Shown one piece after another: positions 45,267-56,132 of a stretch of 64,000 bases of DNA (the first letter of the stretch is position 1; each line of letters opens with the position of its first letter). The stretch is from Halomonas sp. NO4 (GTDB taxonomy: Bacteria > Pseudomonadota > Gammaproteobacteria > Pseudomonadales > Halomonadaceae). The DNA is taken from contig NZ_WHMA01000001.1 in NCBI RefSeq assembly GCF_010994375.1, positions 251,711 through 315,710 on the forward strand. Direction: 5' to 3'. A program made the position numbers and the translations under genes. The notes under the pieces are model-generated. The model made no database searches. It saw only the letters and a program-made list of their open reading frames with translations, and was not told the origin of the DNA.

Positions 45267-45953
45267 TCAGGTGGCGGAAGCCAGACCGCGCTCGGTCAGC
45301 CACTCCGTCAGCCGATCCACCACTTCCGGTATCGTCAGGCGCGTGGTGTCAAGCATGATGGCGTCATCGGCCGGCTTGAGCGGAGCCACGCTGCGTTGCA
45401 TGTCGCGTGCATCGCGCGCCTGAATCTCCTTTAAAAGACTCGATAGACTAGCATCCACACCCCCTTCCTGCAACTGAAGGTAACGCCGCCGGGCGCGCTC
45501 CTCGGCCGTGGCCGTGAGGAAGACCTTGAGCGGGGCTTCCGGGAATACCACGGTGCCCATGTCTCGGCCATCGGCGACCAAGCCGGGCGGCTGGAGAAAG
45601 TCGCGCTGGCGCTTGAGCAGCGCCTCGCGCACCGCCGGCACCGCCGCCACCTGGGAGGCGGCATCCCCGGCCTGCTCGGTGCGAATCGCGCGACTGACGT
45701 CGTCGCCTTCGAGCAGCACCCGCGTCGTTTCCCCTTCGGCAAGGAAAGCCACATCGAGGTTCCTGGCCAGCTCGGCCAGCCCCGCGGCATCGTCCAGGGC
45801 CACGCCGTGGCGCAGCGCCGCCAGCGCCGTGAGGCGATACAGCGCACCGCTGTCGAGCAGGTGCCAGCCCAGCCGCTCGGCGATCAGGCGGCTGATGGTG
45901 CCCTTACCAGCCCCGCCAGGGCCGTCGAGTGTCACGACCGGCGTTTCGCTCAT
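45267..45953 (-). CDS. cmk: Cytidylate kinase
   Basis: A 228-residue kinase phosphorylating CMP and dCMP. P-loop [16 protein letters not shown] near the N-terminus, [17 protein letters not shown] in the CMP-binding site, [13 protein letters not shown] and the LID region [13 protein letters not shown] are all present. The start at 45953 overlaps the tyrA-aroA stop by ATGA; the frame is open far upstream but only as shadow of aroA. rpsA follows after ~175 bases. Confidence 0.95.
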   Translation of the reverse strand: MSETPVVTLDGPGGAGKGTISRLIAERLGWHLLDSGALYRLTALAALRHGVALDDAAGLAELARNLDVAFLAEGETTRVLLEGDDVSRAIRTEQAGDAASQVAAVPAVREALLKRQRDFLQPPGLVADGRDMGTVVFPEAPLKVFLTATAEERARRRYLQLQEGGVDASLSSLLKEIQARDARDMQRSVAPLKPADDAIMLDTTRLTIPEVVDRLTEWLTERGLASAT

Positions 45954-48229
45954 GCCTCCTCCTCGCTGCCCTGTGACACGCTCAGCCCGACCTTGTTGGC
46001 CAGTTCCACGAACCCCGGGAAGGAGGTAGCCACGTTGGCGCAGTCGTCGATGACGATGGCCTCGCTGGCACGCAGCGAGGCCACCACGAAGGCCATGGCG
46101 ATTCGGTGATCGCCAAGGCTGTCGATGCGCCCGCCGGCGTAGCTCGCCCCCTCGCTCCGGCCGCTGCCGACGATATCGATGCCGTCGGGGTGCAGGCGAT
46201 TGTCGACCCCCAGCGCCGCCAGGCCGTCGGCCATGGCCTGCAGGCGATCGGACTCCTTGACACGCAGCTCGGCGGCCTCCCGCAGCCGCGTGGTGCCGGT
46301 GGCATTGGCCGCGGCAACGAACAGCGCCGGAAACTCGTCGATGGCCAGCGGCACCTGATCCACGGGGATATCGATCCCCCTGAGGGGCGCATAGCGGACG
46401 TGCAGGTCGCCCACGGGCTCGCCCCCCACCTCGCGCTCGTTCTCGAGGCGCAGGTCGGCGCCCATCTGCTGAAGTATGTTGATCACCCCGATCCGCGTGG
46501 GATTGATGCCCACGTGCTCGAGCACGAGATCGGCGCCCGGCGTGATGGCGGCGGCAACCAGGAAAAACGCGGCGGAGGAGATATCGGCGGGGACGTCGAT
46601 GGGCGCCGCGGTCAGCCGGCCCCCGCCCCGGAGCCAGCAAGTGTCGCCCTGGCGCTGCACCTCATAGCCGAACCCCTGGAGCATGCGCTCGGTGTGGTCG
46701 CGGGTCGGCGCCGGTTCGCGCACCCGGGTCTCACCCTCGGCGTAGAGGCCGGCGAGCAACAGGCAGGACTTCACCTGGGCGCTGGCCATGGGCATGTCGT
46801 AGGTGATCCCCCGGAGCGCCTTGCCACCGTGAAGGTGCAGCGGCGGTCGGCCTCCCTCGGCGGTGTCGATCTCGGCACCCATGAGGCGCAGCGGGTCGGC
46901 GACCCGCCCCATGGGTCGCTTGGTGAGCGAGGCATCGCCGGTGAGCTCGGTGTCGAAAGCCTGGCCCGCCAGCAGCCCGGCGAAAAGGCGCATAGCGGTA
47001 CCGGCATTGCCCACGTAGAGTGGCCCGCTCGGCGCCTTGAGGCCGTGCAGACCCACGCTGTGGACGGTCACCCGCCCCTGGTGTGGGCCTTCGATGGCCA
47101 CGCCCATCTCGCGGAAGGCCTGGAGGGTGGCCAGGCTGTCCTCCCCTTCGAGAAAACCCGTGATCTCGGTAATGCCCTCGGCCAGCGCCCCGAGCATGAT
47201 GGAACGATGGGAGATCGACTTGTCGCCGGGCACGCGGATGCGCCCGGCCACGCGCCCTCCGGGGCTCGCCCGGAAGGTCAGCTTGCCTTGCTGTTGCATC
47301 TGGTATTCCGCCTGATAGCTAGTCTGGTTGAGCAGGGATTCGAAATAGTGGCGCGCATGGCTAGCGCGGTCGAAGGTGGCCAGCAGGTCGTCACCGTCGC
47401 CGTGCGCCACCGCCCGGCGCAGCCGCGCCACGCCGGCCTCGAAGTCATCCAGCGAGGCAAGCACGGCCTCACGGTTGGCCAAGAAGATGTCGCGCCACAT
47501 CACCGGGTCGCTGCCGGCAATGCGCGTGAAGTCGCGAAATCCCCCTGCCGCGTAGCGAAAAATCTCGAGCCGTTCGTCCTGGCGCGCCAGGGTATCGACC
47601 AGCGAGAAGGCGAGCAGATGCGGCAGATGGCTGGTCCTGGCCAGCACCTGGTCGTGACGTTCTACCGTCATCTCCAGCACTTCGGCCCCGCAGGCGGCCC
47701 AGAGCGCCTGAACGCGCGCCACAGCGACCGGGTCGGTGTCTACGGTGGGCGTCAGGATTACCTTGTGGCGTACGTAAAGCTCGGGGTTGGCCGCCGCCAC
47801 GCCGCTCTTCTCCGAACCGGCGATGGGATGACCCAGCACCAGGTTGGCGGGCAACCCACCGAACACGCCCACCGCCGCATCGCGAATCGCCGCCTTGGTG
47901 CTGCCCACATCGGTGATGACGACGTCTGATGCCGCTTGCGGCAAAGCCTCGGCCAACTCGGTCATCACCGACTCCATGGCCAGCACGGGCACGGCCAGCA
48001 CCACGAGTCCGGCATCCTCGACCAGGGGCGCGAGCCGGGTGCCACCGCGGTCGATCAGCCCCATCTCGATGCCGCGCTCGATTTCCCGCTCGTCTGGGTC
48101 GCAGGCGAGGATCTCGCCCTCGCCGTCCGCCCCGTAGCCGGCGGCTCGCAGCGCGGCGGCGAGCGAGCCGCCGATCAGGCCCAGGCCGACGATCAGGATG
48201 CGTGACTCCGTCACCTTGCCTGCCGCCAT
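45950..48229 (-). CDS. tyrA-aroA: Fused prephenate dehydrogenase and EPSP synthase (TyrA-AroA)
   Basis: A 759-residue bifunctional enzyme of aromatic amino acid synthesis. Residues 1-~300 are prephenate dehydrogenase with the NAD motif [30 protein letters not shown] and [15 protein letters not shown]. After a short linker the second enzyme, 5-enolpyruvylshikimate-3-phosphate synthase, begins around residue 315 ([18 protein letters not shown]) and continues with [30 protein letters not shown] and the C-terminal [11 protein letters not shown] and [11 protein letters not shown]. This fusion is known in Pseudomonas and Halomonas relatives. It follows pheA by 3 bases and overlaps cmk. Confidence 0.96.
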   Translation of the reverse strand: MAAGKVTESRILIVGLGLIGGSLAAALRAAGYGADGEGEILACDPDEREIERGIEMGLIDRGGTRLAPLVEDAGLVVLAVPVLAMESVMTELAEALPQAASDVVITDVGSTKAAIRDAAVGVFGGLPANLVLGHPIAGSEKSGVAAANPELYVRHKVILTPTVDTDPVAVARVQALWAACGAEVLEMTVERHDQVLARTSHLPHLLAFSLVDTLARQDERLEIFRYAAGGFRDFTRIAGSDPVMWRDIFLANREAVLASLDDFEAGVARLRRAVAHGDGDDLLATFDRASHARHYFESLLNQTSYQAEYQMQQQGKLTFRASPGGRVAGRIRVPGDKSISHRSIMLGALAEGITEITGFLEGEDSLATLQAFREMGVAIEGPHQGRVTVHSVGLHGLKAPSGPLYVGNAGTAMRLFAGLLAGQAFDTELTGDASLTKRPMGRVADPLRLMGAEIDTAEGGRPPLHLHGGKALRGITYDMPMASAQVKSCLLLAGLYAEGETRVREPAPTRDHTERMLQGFGYEVQRQGDTCWLRGGGRLTAAPIDVPADISSAAFFLVAAAITPGADLVLEHVGINPTRIGVINILQQMGADLRLENEREVGGEPVGDLHVRYAPLRGIDIPVDQVPLAIDEFPALFVAAANATGTTRLREAAELRVKESDRLQAMADGLAALGVDNRLHPDGIDIVGSGRSEGASYAGGRIDSLGDHRIAMAFVVASLRASEAIVIDDCANVATSFPGFVELANKVGLSVSQGSEEEA

Positions 48230-48232
48230 GGC

Positions 48233-49324
48233 CTACAGCACGCCGATGGGATAAGAGCCAAGCACCTTGAGCTCGGAGGCGCGCAGGCGAACTTCCTCGA
48301 GCACCGCCGCGACCTTGGGCTCATCGACGTGGCCCTTGAAGTCGATGAAAAAGACGTAATTCCATACGCCGCTGCGCGACGGGCGCGTCTCCAGGCGCGT
48401 CAAGTCGATCTGGTGGCGGTGGAAAGGCTCCAGCAGTTCGTGGAGCGCGCCGGGCTGGTTGCGCATGGCCACCACCACGGAGGTCTTGTCCTCACCCGAC
48501 ATGGGCACGTGCTGGCTGCCGATGATCAGGAAACGGGTCGAGTTGTCGGGACGGTCCTCGATCTTTTCCGCCACGCGGTCCAGGCCATAAAGCTTGGCCG
48601 CCATGTCACCGGCGATGGCCGCGCTGTGCCACTCGCCCTTGACCAGGCGCGCCGCTTCGGCGTTCGACGACACCGGAACGCGCTCCGCCCGAGGGAAGTG
48701 GGCATCGAGCCACTTGCGGCACTGGGCGAAGGACTGCGGGTGGGAGTAGATGCGCGAGACCTTGTCACGCAGGGTGGTGTCGGCGACCAGCAGATGGTGG
48801 TGAATGCGCAGCACCACCTCGCCGCAGATACGGATCGAGGAGTCGATGAAGGAGTCCAGCGTGTGGCTGATCACGCCCTCGGTGGAGTTCTCCACGGGCA
48901 CCACGCCGTAGTTGACGGCGCCGGCCTCGACCTCGCGGAACACCTCGTCGATGGCGGCCATGGGCAGGCTCACCGCGCTCTCGCCGAAGTGCTTGAGGGC
49001 CGCCTGCTGGGTGAAGGTGCCCTCCGGCCCCAGGTATGCCACCTTGATCGGCTGCTCCAGCGCCAGACAGGCGGACATGATCTCGCGGAACAGCCGTGCC
49101 ATCTCTTCGCTGTTCAGCGGCCCGGGGTTGAGCTCCATGATGCGACGCAGCACCTGGGCCTCGCGCTCCGGACGGTAGAAGACAGCGCCGGGATCGCTCT
49201 CGCTCTTTACATCGGCCACCTGCTTGGCACAGTTGGCCCGCTCGCTGATCAGGCGCAGGATGTCATTGTCCAGGCTGTCGATGCGCTCACGCAGCGCATC
49301 CAGGTTCTTGGGGGTGTCGGTCAT
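48233..49324 (-). CDS. pheA: Chorismate mutase/prephenate dehydratase (P-protein)
   Basis: A 363-residue bifunctional enzyme making phenylpyruvate. Chorismate mutase of the AroQ type spans residues 1-~90 (LRERIDSLDNDILRLISERA); prephenate dehydratase spans ~95-275 (VAYLGPEGTFTQQAAL, PVENSTEGVI, and NSTRFLIIG with the catalytic TRF); the ACT regulatory domain is C-terminal (PGALHELLEPFHRHQID with LETRPSRS, matching the phenylalanine-binding GALV/ESRP positions), so feedback by phenylalanine is expected. In Pseudomonas hisC lies between pheA and tyrA-aroA; here tyrA-aroA follows directly. Confidence 0.96.
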   Translation of the reverse strand: MTDTPKNLDALRERIDSLDNDILRLISERANCAKQVADVKSESDPGAVFYRPEREAQVLRRIMELNPGPLNSEEMARLFREIMSACLALEQPIKVAYLGPEGTFTQQAALKHFGESAVSLPMAAIDEVFREVEAGAVNYGVVPVENSTEGVISHTLDSFIDSSIRICGEVVLRIHHHLLVADTTLRDKVSRIYSHPQSFAQCRKWLDAHFPRAERVPVSSNAEAARLVKGEWHSAAIAGDMAAKLYGLDRVAEKIEDRPDNSTRFLIIGSQHVPMSGEDKTSVVVAMRNQPGALHELLEPFHRHQIDLTRLETRPSRSGVWNYVFFIDFKGHVDEPKVAAVLEEVRLRASELKVLGSYPIGVL

Positions 49325-49363
49325 GCGGTTGTCCCCTGCCTCTCGTGTCGTTAAGCCGTGTGG

Positions 49364-50467
49364 TCAAGCGTGGCGTCGCGCGAAGTCGCCCATGAAGTCG
49401 ATCAGGGCGCGCACCCCCGATGCCGGCACGGCGTTGTAGAGGCTCGCGCGCATGCCGCCGACGCTGCGATGCCCCTTGAGATTGAGCAGCCCCGCCGCCT
49501 CTGCCTCGGCCAGGAACGCCTTGTCGTGACGCTCGTCACCGAGCACGAAGGGCACGTTCATGCGCGAGCGATTGGGCCCGGCGATGGGATTGCTGTAGAA
49601 GCCACTGGCGTCGATCGCCGCATACAGGGCCTCGGCCTTGCGCGCGTTGATGTCCGCCATCGCCTCGAGGCCACCGATGTCGTGCTTGAGCCATTGAAAG
49701 ACGAGCCCCGCCAGGTACCAGGCGAAGGTAGGCGGGGTATTGACCATGGAGTCGGCGTCGGCCAGGGCCCGGTAGTCGAAGAGGGTCGGTGTGCCGGCCA
49801 CGGCCTGCCCCAGCAGATCCTCGCGCACGATGACCAGCGTCAGCCCCGCCGGCCCGACGTTCTTTTGCGCCCCGGCGTAGATCAGGCCGAAGCGGCTGAC
49901 ATCCAGCGGCCCGGAGAGGATCGACGAGGACATGTCGCAGACCAGCGGCACTTTGCTGCCGTCGGGCCGTCGGGCCTCGGGAATGTAGTCGAAGGCGAGC
50001 CCGCCGATAGTCTCGTTGGCGGTGTAGTGCAGGTAGGCCGCGTCGTCGGAGAGCACGATCTCCGCCTGGCTCGGCACCCGGGTGTGGCCATTGGCCTCGC
50101 CGCTCGCCGCCAGGTGCACCGGGTAGCCGAGACGCTTCGCTTCGGCAATGGCCTTCTTGGCCCAGATGCCGGTATGCAGGAAATTCGCCGCCCCCCCGCG
50201 CCCCAGCAGGTTCATGGGCACCATGGCGAACTGCAGGCTCGCCCCGCCCTGCAGGAAGAGCACCCGGTAATTGTCGGGAATCGCCAGCAGCTCGCGCAGG
50301 TCGGCTTCCGCTCGCCGGGCGATGGCCACGAACTCGGGGCTGCGATGGCTCATCTCCATCACCGAGAGGCCGCGCCCCTGGTAGTCGAGCAACTCCTCGC
50401 GTGCCCGCTCCAGCACGGCCGTCGGCAGCGCCGCCGGCCCGGCGCAGAAATTGAAGTGACGTGTCAT
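49364..50467 (-). CDS. serC: Phosphoserine aminotransferase
   Basis: A 367-residue pyridoxal-phosphate enzyme for serine and pyridoxine synthesis. It starts [19 protein letters not shown], a family hallmark; further segments are [36 protein letters not shown] and [19 protein letters not shown], where the Lys binds the cofactor, and [17 protein letters not shown]. It sits 17 bases after gyrA and 39 bases before pheA. Confidence 0.97.
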   Translation of the reverse strand: MTRHFNFCAGPAALPTAVLERAREELLDYQGRGLSVMEMSHRSPEFVAIARRAEADLRELLAIPDNYRVLFLQGGASLQFAMVPMNLLGRGGAANFLHTGIWAKKAIAEAKRLGYPVHLAASGEANGHTRVPSQAEIVLSDDAAYLHYTANETIGGLAFDYIPEARRPDGSKVPLVCDMSSSILSGPLDVSRFGLIYAGAQKNVGPAGLTLVIVREDLLGQAVAGTPTLFDYRALADADSMVNTPPTFAWYLAGLVFQWLKHDIGGLEAMADINARKAEALYAAIDASGFYSNPIAGPNRSRMNVPFVLGDERHDKAFLAEAEAAGLLNLKGHRSVGGMRASLYNAVPASGVRALIDFMGDFARRHA

Positions 50468-50484
50468 CAGCGTTGGCTTCCGAA

Positions 50485-53214
50485 TCAGTTTTCGTCGTTC
50501 GCATCCGGCGTATCGTTCGAACCGGCCTCGTCCGAGGAGGCCTCTTCCACGGCGCTGTCATCCAGCGAGGCGTCGCCCGGCGAGGCGTCGACTGGCGAGT
50601 CGTCGCCCGGCTCGTCGATGCGCACCGTCTTGACCAGCTTCTCGTCGTTGCCCAGGCGTATCAGCATCACGCCCTGGGTGTTGCGCGAGGTGATCGAGAC
50701 TTCGTCGACGCGGGTGCGCACCAAGGTACCCTTGTCGGTGATCAGCATCATCTCGTCGCTCGAGTAGACCTGCATCGCGGCCACCAGGGCACCGTTACGC
50801 TCGCTGGTCTGCATGGCGATGACGCCCTGGCCACCGCGGCCGCGCAGCGGGAACTCCTCGAGCCGGGTGCGCTTGCCGTAGCCGTTCTCGCTGGCGGTGA
50901 GGATGTAGATCTGGCCGCCGTTGCCGTTCTCGATCAGGGTACCGTCTTCGCCCACCGTCTCGGCGTCGTCCTCGGCGTCGATCTGCTGGCTCTGGGGAAT
51001 GATCAGGCTGATCACCTCGGCCTTGCCCAGCAGGCGCATGCCGCGCACACCGCGGGCGGTCCGCCCCATGGCGCGCACGTCGGTCTCCTCGAAGCGGATC
51101 GCCTTGCCGTTGGAGGAGAGCAGCATGACGTGATCGGAACCGGAGGTGATGGCGGCGCCGACCAGGCGGTCGTCCTCTTCCAGATCGATGGCGATCAGGC
51201 CCACGCTGCGCGGCCGCGAGAACTGTTCGAGGCTGGTGCGCTTGACGGTGCCCTTGGCGGTGGCGAAGAAGATGTAGCTGTCCGCGTCGTAGTCGCGCAC
51301 CGGCAGGATGGCGTTGATCGCCTCGCCCTCGTCCAGCGGCAGCAGGTTGACCAGCGGCTTGCCGCGCGAACCGCGACTGGCCGCCGGCATCTCATAGACC
51401 TTGAGCCAGTAGACCTTGCCGCGGTTGGAGAAGAGCAGGACGGTATCGTGGGTCGAGGCTACCAGCAGGTGCTCGATGACGTCCTCGTCCTTCATGGAGG
51501 TGGCCGACTTGCCGCGCCCGCCGCGACGCTGGGCCTGGTAGTCGGAGAGCGGCTGGGTCTTGGCGTAGCCGGTCCGCGAGACCGTCACCACCATGTCCTC
51601 TTCGGCGATCAGGTCTTCGATGGAGAGATCGAGGTGGCTGGCCTGGATCTCGGTCTTGCGAGGGTTACCGAACTGGTCACGCACGGCGATCAGCTCCTCG
51701 CGGATCACTTCGAGCAGTCGGTCGGCCGAGGCGAGAATGGCGGAGAGTTCGGCGATCTTCTCGAGGATGCCAAGGTACTCGTCGAGAAGCTTCTCGGTCT
51801 CCAGACCGGTGAGGCGATGCAGGCGCAGCTCGAGAATCGCCTGGGCCTGCGCCGGCGAGAGGCGATACTCACTGCCGCTGGGGTTCAGGCCGAAGCCCTC
51901 CTCCAGGTCCTCGGGTTTGCAGGAGGTCGCCCCGGCGCGCTCCAGCATGCCGGTGACCTGCCCCGGTTGCCAGTTGCGGGCCAGCAGCTTCTCCTTGGCC
52001 TCGGTGGCATTCGGCGAGGCCTTGATGAGCTCGATCACCTCGTCGATGTTGGAGATGGCGACGGCCAGGCCTTCGAGGATATGGCCGCGTTCGCGGGCCT
52101 TCTTGAGCTCGTAGAGGGTGCGGCGGGTGACCACCTCGCGACGGTGACGGATGAAGGCCTCGAGCACCTCCTTGAGGTTGAGGATCTTCGGCTGACCGTC
52201 TTCCAGCGCCACCATGTTGATGCCGAAGACGTTCTGCAGCTGGGTCTGGGCGAAGAGGTTGTTGACCACCACCTCGCCGGACTCGCCGCGCTTCACCTCG
52301 ATCACCACGCGCAGGCCTTCCTTGTCGGACTCGTCGCGCAGCTCGGCGATGCCGTCGATCTTCTTCTCTTTCACCAGTTCGGCGATTTTCTCGATCAGCC
52401 GCGCCTTGTTCACCTGGTAGGGGAGCTCGGTGACGATGATATGGTCGCGGCCGGACTTGTCGTCATGCTCGATGGTGTGGCAGGCACGTACGTAGATGCG
52501 TCCGCGACCGGTACGGTAGGCCTCGAGGATGCCCGCCCGGCCGTTGATGATCCCGCCGGTGGGGAAGTCCGGCCCCGGGATGTACTCCATCAGGTCGTCG
52601 ACGGAGAGAGTGTAGTCGTCGATCAGCGCCAGGCAGCCATTGATGATCTCGCCCATGTTGTGGGGCGGGATGTTGGTCGCCATGCCCACGGCGATGCCCG
52701 AGGAGCCGTTGATCAGCAGGTTGGGCACCTTGGTGGGCAGCACGTCGGGAATGCGCTCGGTGCCGTCGTAGTTGTCGACCCAGTCGACGGTGTCCTTTTC
52801 AAGATCGGCGAGCAGCTCATGGGCGAGCCGCGCCATGCGCACCTCGGTGTAGCGCATGGCCGCGGCGTTGTCGCCGTCGATCGAACCGAAGTTGCCCTGG
52901 CCGTCGACCAGCACGTGGCGCATTGAGAAGTCCTGGGCCATGCGCACGATGGTGTCGTAGACGGCACTGTCACCGTGAGGGTGATACTTACCGATGACAT
53001 CGCCCACCACGCGGGCGGACTTCTTGTAGGGCTTGTTCCAGTCATTGCCCAGCTCGTGCATGGCGAACAGCACGCGCCGATGCACCGGCTTCAAGCCGTC
53101 ACGCACGTCGGGCAGCGCACGGCCGATAATCACGCTCATCGCGTAGTCGAGATACGACTGCTTGAGTTCGTCCTCGATGTTGACTGGCAGAATCTCTCTG
53201 GCGATGTCACCCAT
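50485..53214 (-). CDS. gyrA: DNA gyrase subunit A
   Basis: A 909-residue DNA-cleaving subunit of gyrase. The numbering equals E. coli in the active-site region: catalytic Tyr122 in [10 protein letters not shown], and Ser83 and Asp87 in [13 protein letters not shown], so the usual quinolone-resistance positions are wild type. The GyrA box is QRRGGRG, followed by the six-bladed C-terminal DNA-wrapping domain. The last ~45 residues are very acidic and repetitive (Asp, Glu, Ser, Pro). The ATG at 53214 ([14 protein letters not shown]) is the canonical start; an ATG 15 codons upstream is in frame but not conserved. It heads the operon to cmk. Confidence 0.97.
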   Translation of the reverse strand: MGDIAREILPVNIEDELKQSYLDYAMSVIIGRALPDVRDGLKPVHRRVLFAMHELGNDWNKPYKKSARVVGDVIGKYHPHGDSAVYDTIVRMAQDFSMRHVLVDGQGNFGSIDGDNAAAMRYTEVRMARLAHELLADLEKDTVDWVDNYDGTERIPDVLPTKVPNLLINGSSGIAVGMATNIPPHNMGEIINGCLALIDDYTLSVDDLMEYIPGPDFPTGGIINGRAGILEAYRTGRGRIYVRACHTIEHDDKSGRDHIIVTELPYQVNKARLIEKIAELVKEKKIDGIAELRDESDKEGLRVVIEVKRGESGEVVVNNLFAQTQLQNVFGINMVALEDGQPKILNLKEVLEAFIRHRREVVTRRTLYELKKARERGHILEGLAVAISNIDEVIELIKASPNATEAKEKLLARNWQPGQVTGMLERAGATSCKPEDLEEGFGLNPSGSEYRLSPAQAQAILELRLHRLTGLETEKLLDEYLGILEKIAELSAILASADRLLEVIREELIAVRDQFGNPRKTEIQASHLDLSIEDLIAEEDMVVTVSRTGYAKTQPLSDYQAQRRGGRGKSATSMKDEDVIEHLLVASTHDTVLLFSNRGKVYWLKVYEMPAASRGSRGKPLVNLLPLDEGEAINAILPVRDYDADSYIFFATAKGTVKRTSLEQFSRPRSVGLIAIDLEEDDRLVGAAITSGSDHVMLLSSNGKAIRFEETDVRAMGRTARGVRGMRLLGKAEVISLIIPQSQQIDAEDDAETVGEDGTLIENGNGGQIYILTASENGYGKRTRLEEFPLRGRGGQGVIAMQTSERNGALVAAMQVYSSDEMMLITDKGTLVRTRVDEVSITSRNTQGVMLIRLGNDEKLVKTVRIDEPGDDSPVDASPGDASLDDSAVEEASSDEAGSNDTPDANDEN

Positions 53215-53327
53215 GGGTCGTCGAATCCTTTGCACTGCAGCAGGTTGGCGTGTCACCACGCAGGGCGCATGGCTCGCCGCAACAGCCTGCCATCATACCA
53301 CTGCGAGGCGTGCAAAGGCAGGGAGAG

Positions 53328-53753
53328 TCACTCGGCCGGCATCACCAGCGGAGCCAGAGCCTGGCGGATCTCGCCGTCGATGGTCACGGCCTGGTTGGCG
53401 GCCACGTCGAGCAGCACGAAGATGAGGTCGGCATCGGCCACGCTCTTGCCGTCGCGGCAGCGGCGAATCACCTGGTGCATGCGGGCGCTACGCGTGCCCA
53501 GCTCGGCCAGTTGGGTGATTACCTCCAGATCGTCGCCGGCCACGGCCGCACGCCGAAAGTCGATGTTGAGATTGACGGCGACGAAGGCATGCTTGCCCGA
53601 AGCGAACAGCGCCGCCACTCTGGGACGGTCGTCGAAGTAGCTCCAGCGTCCCTCCTCGAGGAACTCCAGATAGCGAGCGTTGTTGACGTGACCGTAGCCG
53701 TCCAGGTGATAGCCGCGAACGCGCAAGGTGGTACGGGACTGGCGAGAATCCAT
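53328..53753 (-). CDS. Hotdog-fold acyl-CoA thioesterase (YbgC/4HBT type)
   Basis: A 141-residue hotdog-fold thioesterase. The conserved 4HBT segment GYHLDGYGHVNNARYLEFLEE contains the active-site aspartate region, followed by AFVAVNLNIDFRRAAVAGDD. Such enzymes cleave acyl-CoA or hydroxybenzoyl-CoA thioesters; the substrate is not known here. The ATG at 53753 has a TGGAG ribosome site. It is divergent from rdgC, and a palindrome resembling fatty-acid regulator operators lies between them (53811-53830), which hints at lipid-linked control. Confidence 0.88.
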   Translation of the reverse strand: MDSRQSRTTLRVRGYHLDGYGHVNNARYLEFLEEGRWSYFDDRPRVAALFASGKHAFVAVNLNIDFRRAAVAGDDLEVITQLAELGTRSARMHQVIRRCRDGKSVADADLIFVLLDVAANQAVTIDGEIRQALAPLVMPAE

Positions 53754-53810
53754 GGCAGGCTCCAGGTCGCACAAGGGGAAGGCCTGATTCTAGGTCGGCC
53801 GCTGGGAAAA

Positions 53811-53830
53811 ATTCAAACGCAAGTTTGAAT
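53811..53830. promoter_or_regulatory. CAAAC-N4-GTTTG palindrome between the thioesterase gene and rdgC
   Basis: Perfect arms ATTCAAAC (53811-53818) and GTTTGAAT (53823-53830) around GCAA. The core fits the PsrA-type motif (G/C)AAAC-N2-4-GTTT(G/C) known from Pseudomonas fatty-acid control. It lies 58 bases upstream of the thioesterase ATG and 89 bases upstream of the rdgC ATG. Assignment to a PsrA-like protein is inference. Confidence 0.55.
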
Positions 53831-53919
53831 CTGTGGCAAACCGAGTCTCCGCGTCACGCCACTGGAACCCGATCGCTCGCTTGGCCATAATATGCCTCCT
53901 TTTTGCTCGGGAATGCCTC

Positions 53920-54852
53920 ATGTGGTTCAAACACTTGCACCTCTACCGCCTGCACGGGGCGCCGCGCCTCGCCGCTGAGGACCTGGCGGCGGCCCTCGCC
54001 GAGCGAGCCGCTCGCTCGCCAGGTGGCAACGAGGCGCGGCGCCTGGGCTGGTGCCCACCGGCCGGTCGTGCCGGCACGGATCTGCTCCACGAACTGGAAG
54101 GCCACCGCCTGCTCACCGCCCTGCGCCAGGAGCGCCTGCTGCCGGCGTCCGTGGTGCGCGAGGAGGTGGAGGAGCGCAGCGCCGACCTCGAGGCGCGGGA
54201 AGGCCGCAAGCTGCGCCGTCAGGAGAAACAGGGCATCAAGGAGCAGGTGCTCGAGGAGCTTCTGCCCCAAGCCTTCGTGCGCCGTCAGCGTCTCGACCTG
54301 TGGTGGGACACGCACCGCGACCTGATCGCCGTCAATGCCAGTTCACGACAGCGTGCCGAGGAAGTGCTCGACCTGCTGCGCGACACCCTGGGCAGCCTCA
54401 AGGTCACCCCGCTGGCGACCCGCACGCTGCCGATGCGCGCCATGACGCAGTGGCTGACCGACGCCGACAGTCGTCCCGCCGACCTGCAGCTGGGCGACCA
54501 GGTGGAGCTCAAAGCCAAGGGCGACGACGGCGTGTTGCGTGCGCGCCAGGTCGACCTGGACAGCGACGAGATCCAGCAGCTGCTGGAGAAGGGCCGCCAG
54601 GCCAGCAAGCTGGCCATGGCCATGGAGGGGCGTCTCGGCTTCGTCCTGCACGACGATCTGGCGCTGAAATCGCTACGCTTCGACGATGCGCTGATCGACC
54701 AGGCCAACGACATCGAGGACGACGGCGACGCCCTGGTGCGCCTGGAGGCCGATTTTCTGCTCATGGCCCAGGCCCTGCGCGAGCAGATCGAACAGCTGGT
54801 AGGCTGGCTCGACGGCGAGGCCGACACCGCCCCTCAACCCACGTCTCCGTGA
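53920..54852 (+). CDS. rdgC: Recombination-associated protein RdgC
   Basis: A 310-residue nucleoid-associated protein that forms a ring around DNA and limits RecA. The start MWFKHLHLYRL matches the family; conserved segments are LGWCPPAGRAG, LPASVVREEVEER, a KLRRQEKQGIKEQVLEELLPQAF helix region, and LWWDTHRDLIAVNASSRQRAEE. Length equals E. coli RdgC (303 residues). The ribosome site is modest (GGGA). The acyltransferase gene follows after 25 bases. Confidence 0.95.
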   Translation: MWFKHLHLYRLHGAPRLAAEDLAAALAERAARSPGGNEARRLGWCPPAGRAGTDLLHELEGHRLLTALRQERLLPASVVREEVEERSADLEAREGRKLRRQEKQGIKEQVLEELLPQAFVRRQRLDLWWDTHRDLIAVNASSRQRAEEVLDLLRDTLGSLKVTPLATRTLPMRAMTQWLTDADSRPADLQLGDQVELKAKGDDGVLRARQVDLDSDEIQQLLEKGRQASKLAMAMEGRLGFVLHDDLALKSLRFDDALIDQANDIEDDGDALVRLEADFLLMAQALREQIEQLVGWLDGEADTAPQPTSP

Positions 54853-54877
54853 CCGACCCAGGCAACCCCGACACGCA

Positions 54878-56050
54878 ATGACCGACACCGCGATGGCTAT
54901 CGACTCCAAGGACCCCTGGGCCGACATACGCCCCTACCAGGACGACGAAGTGGCCGAGGTACTGGCACGACTGGCCGCCAACCGCGAGCTGCTGGATGCC
55001 CTGACCCGCTACCGCCTGCCGCGGCTCAGCCGCCTGGCGCCCCCGCTGGCGCGCACCCTGGCTGCCTACGCCATTCGCCGCCAGACGCGCGGGGTGAACA
55101 GCGTGCGCGACTTCCAGCAGCGCGTGGCTCACTACATGGCGCACATGATCCGCACCTCCACCGACGACTTCCGTATCGACGGCCTGGAGCACCTGGCACC
55201 GGACAGCGCCTACCTCTTCATCGGCAACCATCGCGACATCGCTCTGGACCCGGCTTTCGTCAACTACGCCCTGCACTCCGCCGGGCGCGACACCGTACGC
55301 ATCGCCATCGGCGACAACCTGCTCAAGAAGCCCTATGTCACCGACCTGATGCGGCTCAACAAGAGCTTCATCGTGCCCCGGGCGCTACGCGGCAAGCGCG
55401 CCATGCTGGCTGCCTACCAGATGCTCTCGGACTACATCCGCCACTCCATCACGACGGATAACCACTCCATCTGGATGGCCCAGCGTGAAGGGCGCGCCAA
55501 GGATGGCATCGACCGCACCGACCCCGCCATCATCAAGATGCTGACCATGGCACGCCGCCGCGAAGAACGTAACGCCCTGATCGGCGAGGCCATTGCCGAA
55601 CTGCGCATCGTGCCCGTCTCGATCAGCTACGAGTACGACCCTTGCGACCTGCAGAAGGCCCGCGAGCTGCATGCAGTCCATACCGAGGGCCGCTACGAGA
55701 AGCGCGAATTCGAGGACATCCAGTCGATCGTTACCGGCATCACCGGCCACAAGGGGCGTGTGCACCTGCGTTTCGGCGACCCGCTGGACAGCGGCTTCGA
55801 CACTCCCGAGGCCGTCGCCGAGGAGATCAACCGCCAGATCATCGCCGGCTACCATCTCTTCCCCAGCCACTACCTCGCCCTGGAGGCCCTGGGCGACGCC
55901 CCCGAACTGGTCGACCTGAGCGAGGTCACCGATGCTGACCGCAGCCGCTTCCAGGCGCGACTCGCGGACGTGCCCGAAGAGCTCCGCACGTGGTGGCTCG
56001 CCCAGTACGCCAATCCGGTCCGCAACCGGGCAGGCCGTATCGAAGCCTGA
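54878..56050 (+). CDS. PlsC-family acyltransferase
   Basis: A 390-residue protein with a 1-acylglycerol-3-phosphate-type acyltransferase domain. The catalytic NHxxxxD motif appears as IGNHRDIALD near residue 112; later conserved blocks are SIWMAQREGRAKDG and VPVSISYEYDPCD. No clear membrane segment is seen, and there are long N- and C-terminal extensions compared with PlsC of ~245 residues. It probably acylates a phospholipid precursor or related lipid, but the acceptor is unknown. It follows rdgC closely and is followed by a short hairpin before lapG. Confidence 0.85.
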   Translation: MTDTAMAIDSKDPWADIRPYQDDEVAEVLARLAANRELLDALTRYRLPRLSRLAPPLARTLAAYAIRRQTRGVNSVRDFQQRVAHYMAHMIRTSTDDFRIDGLEHLAPDSAYLFIGNHRDIALDPAFVNYALHSAGRDTVRIAIGDNLLKKPYVTDLMRLNKSFIVPRALRGKRAMLAAYQMLSDYIRHSITTDNHSIWMAQREGRAKDGIDRTDPAIIKMLTMARRREERNALIGEAIAELRIVPVSISYEYDPCDLQKARELHAVHTEGRYEKREFEDIQSIVTGITGHKGRVHLRFGDPLDSGFDTPEAVAEEINRQIIAGYHLFPSHYLALEALGDAPELVDLSEVTDADRSRFQARLADVPEELRTWWLAQYANPVRNRAGRIEA

Positions 56051-56071
56051 CCCCCTGCGACTGAGGGGGTC
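56049..56071 (+). terminator. Hairpin after the acyltransferase gene
   Basis: Arms GACCCCCT (56049-56056) and AGGGGGTC (56064-56071) with a 7-base loop begin inside the stop codon. No T-tract follows, so it is a weak candidate. Confidence 0.45.
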
Positions 56072-56132
56072 TCGCCTTCGAGCATCAGGGCTTCTAAACT
56101 TCAGCAAACGCTCATTCAGCCGACGAGCCCAT

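Noticed and set aside
50461..52926. 821-codon plus-strand frame opposite gyrA
   Set aside because: Antisense shadow of gyrA with Leu/Asp/His/Gly bias and no motif.
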